Positions 1-8,299 of a DNA stretch of 64,000 nucleotides are shown here, piece after piece. This DNA comes from Petroclostridium xylanilyticum. Lineage in GTDB: Bacteria > Bacillota > Clostridia > SK-Y3. Every line of letters starts with the position of its first letter. Position 1 is the stretch's first letter. The DNA lies in the NCBI RefSeq assembly GCF_002252565.1, contig NZ_NPML01000011.1, positions 124,001 to 188,000 on the forward strand, in the 5' to 3' direction. The notes below the pieces were generated by a model. It ran no database searches and had not been told where the DNA came from. It saw only the letters and a list, made by a program, of their open reading frames with translations. The position numbers and the translations under genes were made by a program.

Positions 1-390
1 TACATCCGCTACATTTTCTATAATCTGCTTATGTTCAGTCAGGTTTTTTAAAAATTTTTCTTTGATATCAGAATCCTTTTTAAAAATCTGTATTGCCTGC
101 TTTATATAATACGTTTCAATCATAAACCTTATATCCAATAATTCCTCAATTTCTTCCCACTTAATACTTTTTACTTTCATTCCCTTTCTAGGAATACTTT
201 CCACCAGTCCTTCAGTTATAAGCCTGTTTAAAGCCTGCTTAATAGGCGTTTCACTTATTCCATACCGCTCGCTTAATTCCCTGAGAACGATTTTTTTTCC
301 AGGTATAAGCGTCCTTTCTGTAATGTCTTTTTTTAACGCCTTATATGCAACTTCTACTAATGTTTGGGTCTGGTAATGCATTGTATCCAA
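1..390 (-). CDS. GntR-family transcriptional regulator (FCD type), 3' part outside window
   Basis: This is a DNA-binding regulator whose C-terminal part lies beyond the left edge. The visible residues form a GntR winged helix, with LRELSERYGISETPIKQALNRL as the recognition region, followed by an RKG wing. The next part, EELLDIRFMIETYYIKQA, is the typical start of an FCD ligand-binding domain. I chose a TTG start at 390 because AAAGGGGGCG lies 7 bases upstream; an ATG at 381 is the alternative. It is transcribed away from the intron behind it. The ligand and targets cannot be told from this fragment. The family assignment is firm. Confidence 0.85.
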   Translation of the reverse strand, partial: MDTMHYQTQTLVEVAYKALKKDITERTLIPGKKIVLRELSERYGISETPIKQALNRLITEGLVESIPRKGMKVKSIKWEEIEELLDIRFMIETYYIKQAIQIFKKDSDIKEKFLKNLTEHKQIIENVADV

Positions 391-552
391 CCTGTATCGC
401 CCCCTTTACAGTCCAAATACCTTTTTGCTTTACTTTACTAAAGTTTTAGATTTAAAATTTAAAATCTGTAATAATATATTCGTCATATATTTAAAAAATC
501 CTGCAAAAAATCGAGTAGAAGCTGAATAATTATTTTATTCAGCGTCCTCTCA

Positions 553-587
553 CACCACCGTACGTACCGTTCGGTATACGGCGGTTC
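553..587 (-). ncRNA. Group II intron domain V hairpin
   Basis: On the minus strand GAACCGCCGTAT pairs with the later GTACGGTGGT to form the conserved domain V hairpin of about 34 nt, the catalytic core of the intron. It lies just after the maturase stop codon and just before the domain VI helix. The presence of a well-paired domain V supports a splicing-competent element. Confidence 0.8.
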
Positions 588-595
588 ATTAAGAT

Positions 596-2002
596 TTAAT
601 GTACAATTAGATACCTCTTTGATAAACTCTTGTAACCTATGTCTTCGAAGTATTTATTTGTAAGAGTCATATTGAGTATTTGGCTATTGGATATTCTCCA
701 GTAGCCTTTTCTCGTATTAGCGTATATCCAGGCTTTCTGTTTTTCTAATCCTAATTTTACTAGATTATCGTATTTTGTTTTTATCTTCTTCCATTGTTTC
801 CATATACATGCTCTTAGTCTACGCCTTATCCATTCGTCAAGGGCTTTCATTATTCTTTTCGCATCTGCTAATCCAAAGTAGTTAACCCATCCTGTCGTTA
901 TCTGATTCAATCTACGTATTCTATATTCCATACTTATTCCCTTGTTTCGATTGGTTATTTCTCTTACTTTTTCCTTAAGCCTTTTGATGGATTTTTCATG
1001 GATTCTTATTCTTACTTCGTTTTCTTTTGTGTAAAACGAGAATCCTAAGAACTTTCTTTTCCATGGTCTATCTACAGCACTTTTTGCTTCATTGACTTTT
1101 AGTTTTAATTTGGTTTCTATGAATTTCTTTATGCTTTTCATTACTCTGTTTCCTGCTGACCTGCTTTTTACGTATATGTTGCAATCATCTGCATACCGAC
1201 AGAATTTATGCCCTCTTCTTTCTAGTTCTTTGTCTAGTTCATCTAACATTATGTTTGCTAATAGCGGACTTAATGGCCCTCCTTGTGGTGTCCCTTCTTC
1301 TGTTGCTACTTTGATTCCATTTATCATTACTCCTGATTCTAAGTATCTTCGTATCAGCTTCAGTACTCTTTTGTCTCCTATCCGCTTTTCTAATTTAGTC
1401 ATCAGTATGTCGTGGTTTACTCTGTCAAAGAACTTTTCTAAGTCTATATCTACTACCCATGTGCATCCTTCGTTTATATATACTTCTGCGGCTGTTACTG
1501 CATCTTTTGCACTGCGTCCTGGTCTGAATCCATAGCTATTTTCCGAGAATGTATGGTCGTATATTCCACTTAGTATTTGGGCTATTGCTTGTTGTATTAG
1601 TCTGTCTAGTACTGTAGGTATTCCTAGTAGTCTTGTTCCTCCATCTGGTTTTGGTATTTCTACTCTCAGCACTGGTTGTGGTTTATACTTTCCTTCCAGT
1701 AATTGTTGCTTTATGGTCGGCCAGTTTTCTTTGAGATACGGTAGAAGTTCATCTACTTCCATCCCATCGACTCCATGGCTTCCTTTATTTGCAACTACTC
1801 GCTTGTATGCTTCTTTCATGTTTTCTCGGTCTAGTATCATTTCAAGCAGATTACTGGTGTATCTTTGTACATTGTTTCTTCTATCTTTTGACGCCGATGA
1901 TATACTATGCACTTCCGCTGTCTCTTGAAATTCCATTTCTTGATTGAGCGGATAGCCTCTTTGTTGAGTTGTCTGCAGTCTTTGCATATCTTTCGAGTTC
2001 AT
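596..2002 (-). CDS. ltrA: Group II intron reverse transcriptase/maturase (class C)
   Basis: This 468-residue multifunctional intron protein helps the RNA splice and copies it during retrohoming. The RT domain runs from about residue 50 to 330, with IPKPDGGTRLLGIP, FRPGRSAKDAV, GTPQGGPLSPLLANI and the catalytic YADD at 270-273. The maturase domain (about 350-440) carries WIRRRLRACIWKQWK and ANTRKGYWRI, which are typical of class C. There is no C-terminal HNH endonuclease domain, as usual for this class, so it probably targets single-stranded or terminator-like DNA. No frameshift is visible. It lies inside the intron RNA, after domains I-III, which fill 2003-2423. Confidence 0.95.
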   Translation of the reverse strand: MNSKDMQRLQTTQQRGYPLNQEMEFQETAEVHSISSASKDRRNNVQRYTSNLLEMILDRENMKEAYKRVVANKGSHGVDGMEVDELLPYLKENWPTIKQQLLEGKYKPQPVLRVEIPKPDGGTRLLGIPTVLDRLIQQAIAQILSGIYDHTFSENSYGFRPGRSAKDAVTAAEVYINEGCTWVVDIDLEKFFDRVNHDILMTKLEKRIGDKRVLKLIRRYLESGVMINGIKVATEEGTPQGGPLSPLLANIMLDELDKELERRGHKFCRYADDCNIYVKSRSAGNRVMKSIKKFIETKLKLKVNEAKSAVDRPWKRKFLGFSFYTKENEVRIRIHEKSIKRLKEKVREITNRNKGISMEYRIRRLNQITTGWVNYFGLADAKRIMKALDEWIRRRLRACIWKQWKKIKTKYDNLVKLGLEKQKAWIYANTRKGYWRISNSQILNMTLTNKYFEDIGYKSLSKRYLIVH

Positions 2003-2423
2003 AAGATTTCCAAAACCTCCTAATGTTCGGTCCTTCCTTATCTATTCATGACTAGATAAGTACTATGACCTCTGCTGACTTCTCAAGGTTCAGCCATACA
2101 TCACTGTATGGGTTGTCATTTCGGAGTTCACTTTAATGACTCGTCCTTGAGACCTCCCCGGGTAAGAACGATAACCTTCATCTCGTCTATCTGCCAGATT
2201 TACTGTATGGAGTTCGGGTAGTGTTGGACTTCGTTTTGTTTAGCAAACTCGTCCGCCCCAATTCAGCCTCTTATCTGGTTTTTGTTCATCAGACCGAGAT
2301 TTTGCCTACCACTTCCTTCAGATTCCACCTCGCGATGGACACCCTTGCGGTTCAGCTAGTGGTTCCCACTACCAAGCCCACAGCGGACTTTCACCGCCTA
2401 GTTATCGCCCATGCCGGGCGCAC

Positions 2424-2462
2424 TAAAATAAAAAAATTCCAGCATAAACTGGAATTTTTTTA
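2424..2462 (-). terminator. Rho-independent terminator used as group IIC intron insertion site
   Basis: The hairpin AATTCCAG-tttatg-CTGGAATT is followed on the minus strand by TTTTTATTTTA, then directly by the intron 5' end GTGCG. It would have terminated the guaA gene whose remnant lies just upstream. The stem is symmetric, so it could also act on plus-strand transcripts. Confidence 0.85.
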
Positions 2463-2464
2463 TT

Positions 2465-2640
2465 ACTCCTCTCATATCCCCTACACTCTTCATACCGGTC
2501 ATTACGGCAAAGTACTAATGTAAATCTCGTTGCAATCCTGCCGTAGCTATTTCTTCTTTGAAAAGTATATCAGCTTCTTTTATTATTTCAAACTTTTCCT
2601 TAACAATATCATCGATTACCCTAATCGCAAGACCCGCCAG
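2465..2640 (-). pseudogene. guaA: Decayed fragment of GMP synthase (guaA), C-terminal domain
   Basis: The minus-strand frame from 2640 reads GLAIRVIDDIVKEKFEII, then KEADILFKEEIATAG, LQRDLH, a TAG stop at 2515-2517, and YFAVMTGMKSVGDMRG. This matches the GMP synthase C-terminal region (known pattern: PGPGLAIR, REEIAKAGL, QYFAVLTNMRSVGVMG). The TAG sits where the family has Gln, so it looks like a CAG to TAG nonsense mutation. Similarity stops about 11 residues after FAVMTG, and everything N-terminal to GLAIR is missing. The fragment ends at the terminator that carries the intron. A functional guaA should exist elsewhere in the genome. Confidence 0.75.
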
Positions 2641-2740
2641 ATCGTGTGACAACTCCCTTTAAGATGGCTAAAAAATCGTATCTCCATGTTCTTTCGTCCT
2701 GCCATCCCTGTGATTCTTTGTCGTTATGTTTACTTAATAA

Positions 2741-2778
2741 TTTTCATAAAAATAACCGCTATCCCTTATGGGTAGCGG
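2741..2778 (-). terminator. Terminator after tRNA-Thr
   Basis: On the minus strand CCGCTACCC-ataa-GGGATAGCGG forms a strong hairpin followed by TTATTTTTA. It starts 8 bases after the encoded CCA of the tRNA, so it ends the tRNA transcript. Confidence 0.8.
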
Positions 2779-2786
2779 CATTCATC

Positions 2787-2862
2787 TGGAGCTGGTAGCC
2801 GGAATCGAACCGGCGACCTGATCATTACGAGTGATCTGCTCTGCCGACTGAGCCATACCAGC
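2787..2862 (-). tRNA. tRNA-Thr (anticodon CGT)
   Basis: On the minus strand the acceptor strand GCTGGTA (2862-2856) pairs with TACCAGC (2797-2791), followed by T and an encoded CCA. The D-loop contains AGTCGG, the T-arm GGTTCGATTCC is canonical, and the anticodon stem GATCA/TGATC holds the loop CTCGTAA, giving anticodon CGT for ACG codons. It stands alone with its own terminator. Confidence 0.95.
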
Positions 2863-2921
2863 ACTTGATTGCAGTTAATTACGAAAATATATTATATACA
2901 CTTATTATTAAAAAATCAAGC

Positions 2922-3434
2922 TTATTTATCTTCAATTAATATGATTTTTCCCTCAATTAAACTCTTCTGCACATCAATTACTCTCTGATTCTCTGAACCA
3001 CGGAATTTTAACAATAGATTCTTCATTTGTTCTATAAATGGGCCATCCACCATGACATCAATATATTTTATCAATTCTCCCCACTCCGGGCGGGTCGCCT
3101 GACATTCACTGAGAATATCTTCAAAAATATACCCGGTGTAAAGCCATGTATTCATGCCCATTTCTTTAACTCTTTTTGCAATTTCACTGCAGGCGGCTGC
3201 CTGTTCAAGAGGTTCCCCTCCAGAAAAAGTGATGCCTTTATGAAGCTTCAGTCTGGAAATCTGTGCTATGATATCGTTGACGTCCGCCTCAATTCCTGCA
3301 TCAAAGCTGTGTGTTTGCGGGTTATGACACCCCTTGCACCGGTGTGGACACCCCTGGGTCCATATCACAGCCCGGATTCCCGGACCATCAACGATACTAT
3401 CTTTTGTGATGGGTGCTGCTAATCTTATTTTCAT
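2922..3434 (-). CDS. nrdG: Anaerobic ribonucleoside-triphosphate reductase activating protein
   Basis: This radical-SAM activase uses a 4Fe-4S cluster and SAM to make the glycyl radical on the anaerobic reductase NrdD. In its 170 residues the cluster motif CPHRCKGC lies at about residues 30-37, preceded by DGPGIRAVIWTQG. GITFSGGEPLEQ is the SAM-binding GGE motif, and VDGPF is also conserved. Length is normal for the family. The ATG at 3434 has GAGGTAATAAC upstream. No nrdD is adjacent in this window, so the partner must lie elsewhere. It indicates anaerobic deoxynucleotide synthesis. Confidence 0.93.
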   Translation of the reverse strand: MKIRLAAPITKDSIVDGPGIRAVIWTQGCPHRCKGCHNPQTHSFDAGIEADVNDIIAQISRLKLHKGITFSGGEPLEQAAACSEIAKRVKEMGMNTWLYTGYIFEDILSECQATRPEWGELIKYIDVMVDGPFIEQMKNLLLKFRGSENQRVIDVQKSLIEGKIILIEDK

Positions 3435-3603
3435 TATGTTATTACCTCACTTATCATTCTAAACAAGATAATTATACTTAAAAATTAATATCAACCGCCA
3501 CACCGGGCACACCCGGCACAAATAATGATAAAAATATGCTTGATTGGTCAGGGCTTCGACAGCGGTTTTTGTTTTACTCCCCACTGTTCACTCCTCACTA
3601 TTT

Positions 3604-5115
3604 TCATATCAACGGACTATAATAAGTAGTACGCTCTCCCGTCTTGTTTAGTAACTTATTTATACAATTATACACTATTTCTATCCCTTTTTCAATTTGT
3701 TCAGGATAAACTGCCGCAAAGCTTATTCTTATATTTCTATCAGTATCAGCTGCATTACTCGTATAAAATATTTTTCCAGGAATGATCAAAACATCCCGTT
3801 TAGCACACCCATAATACAACTGAATCCCTGAAACACCTTCCGGTAAAGTCAGCCACAGGTTTAAACCACCATTAGGTTCATAGATGCTTGCACCCAAATC
3901 TCTTAATGCAGCAATTTCCCCAAGTATTTTTTTATATCTGTCTTTGTATATTTCCTTCATGTAATCAAGATGCCTTCCCCAAATTCCTTTTTGCAGATAT
4001 AGGTCAAATGCCCTCTGGATCAATCCCGAGGAAGATATATCGGTAGTATGTTTGGCTTGCAGGATGTCCTTAAAAACTTCTGAAGGTGCAATTAGAAAAC
4101 CTATACGTAAGCCGGGCATAAGAACCTTGGAGAAACTCTTAATATATAAAACTCTATCATATTTATCCAGTGACTTTAGCGTATGCGGCGTGCTGTCTTC
4201 TGTAAAGTTTAAGTCAGTCAAGAAATCATCCTCGATTATAAAAAAATTATTGCGATAAGCCAGGTCTAGCAAATATTGCTTCTTTTCCCTGGAGTAGCAG
4301 AAAGTTGTAGGATTCTGATAATTTGGCATGGTATAAATTAACTTAGGCCGATAGAGCTTAATATACTTTTCAAGCACACTTATATTTATGCCGTCGTGCT
4401 CTATAGGTACTCCCACAATCTTCGCACCTCTTGATTTAAATACTGCAATCGCACCCGTATAGGTTGGATTTTCTACTAAAACATAATCTCCGTGATTAAT
4501 TAAAGCTTTTGCAATAACATCTATTCCCTGCTGCGCTCCTGAAATAATTTGAATATCATCCTGGTGGGCTTTAATAGAATAGTTCATATTAAGAAATTGA
4601 GAGATAGAATGTCTCAAAGACTTATAACCGTTACTTTCATGATAACCGAATGCCTGTCCTTTATCGCGGTCTAAAACTTCAATTAGAACCTTCTTAAAAT
4701 CTTCAACAGGGAAAAGGTCCGGAGTAGGAGTTGCACTGGCAAAATTAATACTGTTTTCTGAGAGTGTAATTTGTCCCCTGCTCATTAGTTGAATGTCTTC
4801 TTCTTCAAAAAAGGTATCTTCTTTTACCTGAATTTCCATATCCGTCGGCTGTACTGCTATATATCTTACCGGAGCAACATAAACCCCACTTCCCGTTTTT
4901 GAATACACATAACCATTCTGTTCTAAGAGCTTATAGGCATTGACGACAGTAACTGTATTTACCTCCAGCTGTTCTGCCAGTTTTCTTATTGCAGGAAGCC
5001 TTGAACCTTTAGCTATATTCCCCTTAACAATTAATTTTTTTAAATGTTCAAATAGTTGAATATATAATGGAACACTATTACTCCTATCCAATTGTATCGA
5101 TGCAATTTCCCGCAT
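3604..5115 (-). CDS. pdxR: MocR-type regulator, probable PdxR activator of pdxST
   Basis: This 503-residue protein combines a GntR winged helix at about 1-80 (LPAIRKLAEQLEVNTVTVVNAYKLLEQNGYV) with a fold-type I aminotransferase domain at about 130-500. The likely PLP lysine is in SFSKVLMPGLRIGF. MocR proteins sense PLP with the aminotransferase fold. It is divergent from pdxS-pdxT, the classic arrangement for PdxR, so control of vitamin B6 synthesis is a strong inference. The ATG at 5115 is preceded by GGAGGAATAGAAT. The shared upstream region contains phased ATTGTAT boxes. A repeat arm of the TAGTGAGGAGTG family begins 3 bases after the stop codon. Confidence 0.9.
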   Translation of the reverse strand: MREIASIQLDRSNSVPLYIQLFEHLKKLIVKGNIAKGSRLPAIRKLAEQLEVNTVTVVNAYKLLEQNGYVYSKTGSGVYVAPVRYIAVQPTDMEIQVKEDTFFEEEDIQLMSRGQITLSENSINFASATPTPDLFPVEDFKKVLIEVLDRDKGQAFGYHESNGYKSLRHSISQFLNMNYSIKAHQDDIQIISGAQQGIDVIAKALINHGDYVLVENPTYTGAIAVFKSRGAKIVGVPIEHDGINISVLEKYIKLYRPKLIYTMPNYQNPTTFCYSREKKQYLLDLAYRNNFFIIEDDFLTDLNFTEDSTPHTLKSLDKYDRVLYIKSFSKVLMPGLRIGFLIAPSEVFKDILQAKHTTDISSSGLIQRAFDLYLQKGIWGRHLDYMKEIYKDRYKKILGEIAALRDLGASIYEPNGGLNLWLTLPEGVSGIQLYYGCAKRDVLIIPGKIFYTSNAADTDRNIRISFAAVYPEQIEKGIEIVYNCINKLLNKTGERTTYYSPLI

Positions 5116-5204
5116 ATTCTATTCCTCCAGAATTGTATTGACACAATACCAATTGTATGTAATAATTGAAGTTAATAAAGCAGTTTGCCAAACATTGTAT
5201 CGAT
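5091..5204. promoter_or_regulatory. Probable PdxR operator: four phased ATTGTAT boxes with a promoter
   Basis: ATTGTAT occurs at 5091, 5132, 5152 and 5194, all in the same direction, with spacings of 41, 20 and 42 bases. These are close to multiples of two helical turns. The outer copies extend to ATTGTATCGAT. A TTGACA at 5138-5143 and TAATAA at 5160-5165 with a 16-base spacer form a plus-strand promoter overlapping the two middle boxes. Binding of direct repeats is known for MocR regulators; assignment to PdxR is inferred from position. Confidence 0.55.
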
Positions 5205-5324
5205 ACAGTTATTATACCAAAACAAGCTTTGCCTGTAAATACTTCGTTTTTAAATAATACTCAACTCAACAAATAACTTAAAAGAATTAGGGTATTTTAT
5301 AATTAACCAACTTTAAAAATAAAT

Positions 5325-5462
5325 ATTTATATAGTTCACAGTTAACAGTTCACAGTAGTAAACGATTTAATAGCTTTTACCGTGAACTGTGAACCGTGAA
5401 CTGTGAACTGTTAACTTATTGACTTTATCTGCCATGTAAAATCATTATCAGTAAATATATAG
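5325..5462 (+). repeat. Palindromic intergenic repeat, family A, copy 1
   Basis: This is one of three copies in the window of a sequence that opens TATATAGTTCACAG, continues CAGTAGTAAACGATTTAATAG and ends AATCATTATCAGTAAATATATAG. The left part is a large imperfect palindrome of GTTCACAG and CTGTGAAC units. It sits in the leader between the pdxR/pdxS control region and pdxS. It is itself flanked by the inverted sequences AATTAACCAACTTTAA (5301-5316) and TTAAAGTTGGTTAATT. Confidence 0.8.
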
Positions 5463-5569
5463 ATATTAAAGTTGGTTAATTTCATCGATAACTACATTAA
5501 TTTATTTTTAACTTTAATATTGGTTATCGATATAAACATAAATATTAATTTTAAGAAAGGATGTTGAAT

Positions 5570-6448
5570 ATGAATGAAAGATATGAATTAAACAAAAATC
5601 TCGCCCAGATGTTAAAAGGCGGCGTTATTATGGATGTTGTAAATGCCGAACAAGCACAAATTGCTGAAAAAGCCGGTGCCGTAGCCGTTATGGCTTTAGA
5701 GAGGGTTCCTGCCGATATTCGAAAACAGGGCGGGGTGGCAAGAATGTCCGACCCAAAATTGATTAAGGAAATTAAAGCGGCTGTTTCAATCCCTGTAATG
5801 GCTAAAGTAAGAATTGGCCATTTTGTTGAGGCTCAAATTCTTGAAGCTCTGGGTATTGATTACATAGATGAAAGTGAAGTACTTACTCCTGCAGATGAGA
5901 TGTTCCATATTAATAAACATGATTTTAAAATTCCTTTCGTATGTGGAGCAAGAAATCTCGGAGAAGCATTGAGAAGAATCGGTGAAGGTGCTTCCATGAT
6001 TAGGACCAAGGGTGAAGCAGGTACCGGCAATGTAGTGGAAGCTGTCCGCCATATGAGGACCATGATGAGCGAAATCCGCAAGCTGCAGAATATGCCTAAA
6101 GAAGAATTAATGACTGCTGCAAAAGAAATGGGTGCTCCCTATGACTTAGTAGTATGGGTTGCCGAACATGGAAAGCTTCCGGTAGTAAATTTTGCAGCAG
6201 GTGGAATCGCTACTCCTGCTGATGCGGCACTTATGATGCAGTTAGGCAGTGACGGTGTTTTTGTAGGCTCAGGAATATTTAAATCAAGCGACCCGGAAAA
6301 AAGGGCAAGGGCCATCGTCAAGGCTACCACTTATTACAACGATCCTAAAGTGCTGGCAGAAGTTTCAGAAGACCTTGGAGAAGCTATGTATAGTTTGGAA
6401 ATCAGCCAGATTGCCAAAGAAAATCTATATGCCGAACGTGGATGGTAA
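5570..6448 (+). CDS. pdxS: Pyridoxal 5'-phosphate synthase subunit PdxS
   Basis: This is the synthase subunit that joins ribose 5-phosphate, glyceraldehyde 3-phosphate and ammonia to make PLP. It forms a (beta/alpha)8 barrel. Family motifs are complete: [34 protein letters not shown] (first catalytic Lys), [13 protein letters not shown] and [11 protein letters not shown] (second Lys). I placed the start at ATG 5570 because AGAAAGG lies 9 bases upstream, while the ATG at 5561 touches that site. This gives 292 residues, the usual length. pdxT follows 29 bases later and supplies ammonia. Confidence 0.97.
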   Translation: MNERYELNKNLAQMLKGGVIMDVVNAEQAQIAEKAGAVAVMALERVPADIRKQGGVARMSDPKLIKEIKAAVSIPVMAKVRIGHFVEAQILEALGIDYIDESEVLTPADEMFHINKHDFKIPFVCGARNLGEALRRIGEGASMIRTKGEAGTGNVVEAVRHMRTMMSEIRKLQNMPKEELMTAAKEMGAPYDLVVWVAEHGKLPVVNFAAGGIATPADAALMMQLGSDGVFVGSGIFKSSDPEKRARAIVKATTYYNDPKVLAEVSEDLGEAMYSLEISQIAKENLYAERGW

Positions 6449-6477
6449 AAACGGACTGATCTGCAGTGGAGGTTAAC

Positions 6478-7074
6478 ATGATAAAAATAGGTGTATTAGG
6501 GCTTCAGGGTGCTGTAGCTGAACATATAACAATGTTACATCAGTTTGATAATGTGCAGCCTGTAGTAGTAAAGACGAAACCGGAACTCGACTCTGTAGAA
6601 GCACTGATTATGCCCGGTGGTGAAAGTACCGCCATAGGGAAACTGCTTGATGATTTTAATTTGATGGATGTATTGGCGGAAAGGATCAGAAAAGGTATGC
6701 CGGTATGGGGGACCTGTGCTGGAATGATTCTTTTGGCGAAAAAGATTAGTAACCATGACAGAACTTTTTTGAATGCTATGGATATACAGGTTCGTCGTAA
6801 TGCTTACGGAAGCCAGTTGGACAGTTTTCGGACTACGCTTAATATACCAGAAATTTCAGAGGCTGAGATTCCGCTGGTATTTATTCGTGCCCCCTATGTT
6901 GAAGAAGCATGGAACGACGTTAAGGTGCTGGCTAAAGTAGATGATAAAATTGTTGCATGCAAGCAGAACAATATGCTGGCAACTTCCTTTCATCCCGAAC
7001 TAACCAATGACCTCAGTTTTCACAAATACTTCATTGAAAAGATGGTTAAGCCTGGAAACATAAATGCAGACTAG
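6478..7074 (+). CDS. pdxT: PLP synthase glutaminase subunit PdxT
   Basis: This class I glutamine amidotransferase releases ammonia that is channelled into PdxS. Over 198 residues it shows IGVLGLQGAVAEH at the N-terminus, PGGESTAIGKLL, the catalytic cysteine in WGTCAGMILLAK and the His-Glu pair in SFHPELTND. The ATG at 6478 has GGAGG 4 bases upstream; an in-frame ATG 12 bases earlier lacks spacing for this site. The stop codon lies inside a terminator stem, which ends the pdxST operon. Confidence 0.97.
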   Translation: MIKIGVLGLQGAVAEHITMLHQFDNVQPVVVKTKPELDSVEALIMPGGESTAIGKLLDDFNLMDVLAERIRKGMPVWGTCAGMILLAKKISNHDRTFLNAMDIQVRRNAYGSQLDSFRTTLNIPEISEAEIPLVFIRAPYVEEAWNDVKVLAKVDDKIVACKQNNMLATSFHPELTNDLSFHKYFIEKMVKPGNINAD

Positions 7075-7093
7075 TGATAGTCTGCATTTTTTG
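7063..7093 (+). terminator. Terminator of pdxS-pdxT
   Basis: ATGCAGACTA-gtga-TAGTCTGCAT is a perfect 10-bp stem followed by TTTTTTG. The pdxT stop codon is part of the left arm. Confidence 0.88.
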
Positions 7094-7122
7094 TATAACT
7101 TAATCAGTTTTAACTTTACATT

Positions 7123-8283
7123 CTAAATGATTCCACTTTCTTTAATCAACTTAACTGCCCTTAAAATTTTCTGCTCCGATTGAACAAGCGCAAGACGCAC
7201 ATATCCTTCTCCTCTTTCACCAAAGCTGCTGCCTGGAACTACGATTACGCCTGTCTTGTCCAGCAAATCAAAGGTAAATTCTACCGAAGATGAATATTGC
7301 CTGGGAATAGGCGCCCATACAAACATAGTTGCCTGAGGCTTATCAATCATCCACCCTATTTCTTTTAGGCCCTCAACAAGTATATCCCTTCTCCTTTGGT
7401 AGGTCTGAACAGTTTCCTGTACATAAGTTTGCGGGCCTTGCAATGCAGCAATAGCTACCTCCTGCACCGGCAGGAAAATTCCGTAGTCCAGATGAGATTT
7501 TAATATTTTTAATTGTTCTATTACTTTATTATTACCCATCGCAAAAGATATCCTACAACCGGGGATGTTATAGGTTTTAGACAACGAATTAAATTCCACG
7601 CCAATATCCTTTGCTCCGGGAATACTCAGGAAACTGCCCCCCTTTATTCCATCAAAAGTAAGTTCACAATAGGCATTATCATGAACCACTACAATATCAT
7701 ATTTTTTTGCAAACCATACCAGCTTTTCATAAAACTCCGGTGGTGCAACAGCAGTAACCGGGTTATTAGGATAAGAAACGATCATCATCTTAGCATTGTG
7801 GGCCGTAGTACTATCTATTGCATCTACATCAATAAGAAAGTCATTCTCTCTTAATAACGGCATTTTATGCAGCTTTGCACATGCAATGGAAGGACCTACG
7901 CTAAAAATAGGATAGCCAGGATCAGGAACCATTACAACGTCTCCCGGGTCAGCTAAAGTTAGTGCTATATGCCCCAAACCTTCCTGCGACCCCATAAGGG
8001 ATGTTATTTCATCCGGTTGTAACTGTACACCAAATCTTCTACCATACCATTCAATAACCGTTTCTATCAATTCAGGTTTGTCCTTAACCGCATATATGTA
8101 ATTCCCCGGGTCCCCTACCGCTTCCTGCATCGTTTTAATAATATGAGGTGCGGGCGGAATATCAGGAGTCCCAATACTAAAATTAATCACTTCTCTACCC
8201 TGGGATAATAATTCATTCTTTTTATTATCCAAGTGGGCAAATATAGCAGACGCAAGTCCTTCCATTCTTTTAGAAAATATCAT
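7123..8283 (-). CDS. Class I/II PLP-dependent aminotransferase (LL-diaminopimelate aminotransferase-like)
   Basis: This is a fold-type I aminotransferase of 386 residues. It shows INFSIGTPDIPPAPH near the N-terminus, SYPNNPVTA, VHDNAYCELTF and the PLP lysine in FNSLSKTYNIPGCRISFA. A C-terminal RLALV supplies the substrate-carboxylate arginine. The pattern is closest to the DapL/AlaT-like group, so lysine or cell-wall diaminopimelate synthesis, or alanine metabolism, are the likely roles. I started at ATG 8283. The frame stays open 19 codons upstream, but those codons (LLQTTNHELRT) translate a family C repeat. PLP use fits the neighbouring pdxST genes, though no operon link exists. Confidence 0.85.
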   Translation of the reverse strand: MIFSKRMEGLASAIFAHLDNKKNELLSQGREVINFSIGTPDIPPAPHIIKTMQEAVGDPGNYIYAVKDKPELIETVIEWYGRRFGVQLQPDEITSLMGSQEGLGHIALTLADPGDVVMVPDPGYPIFSVGPSIACAKLHKMPLLRENDFLIDVDAIDSTTAHNAKMMIVSYPNNPVTAVAPPEFYEKLVWFAKKYDIVVVHDNAYCELTFDGIKGGSFLSIPGAKDIGVEFNSLSKTYNIPGCRISFAMGNNKVIEQLKILKSHLDYGIFLPVQEVAIAALQGPQTYVQETVQTYQRRRDILVEGLKEIGWMIDKPQATMFVWAPIPRQYSSSVEFTFDLLDKTGVIVVPGSSFGERGEGYVRLALVQSEQKILRAVKLIKESGII

Positions 8284-8299
8284 ATCTATCACCAACTTT

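Larger units (their letters stand above)
510..2423 (-). mobile_element. Group IIC (bacterial class C) self-splicing intron
   Basis: This is a full-length retroelement of about 1.9 kb. Its 5' end is read as GTGCGCCCGG on the minus strand at 2423. The reverse transcriptase is at 596-2002, domain V at 553-587 and a domain VI hairpin at about 511-550, with the 3' end near 510 (CTACTCGAT). The base just 5' of the intron is the end of a Rho-independent terminator hairpin with a T-run (2424-2460). Insertion after terminators is characteristic of class C introns. The exact 3' boundary is inferred. The element looks intact and may be active. Confidence 0.88.

Noticed and set aside
2221-2523. Open frame of 100 codons on the plus strand
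   Set aside because: It runs antisense through the folded 5' domains of the group II intron and then the guaA relic; its residues match no family.
5335-5417. Possible CRISPR-like array of GTTCACAG units
   Set aside because: The units are overlapping palindrome parts without unique spacers, and no cas genes are present; it is a family A repeat.
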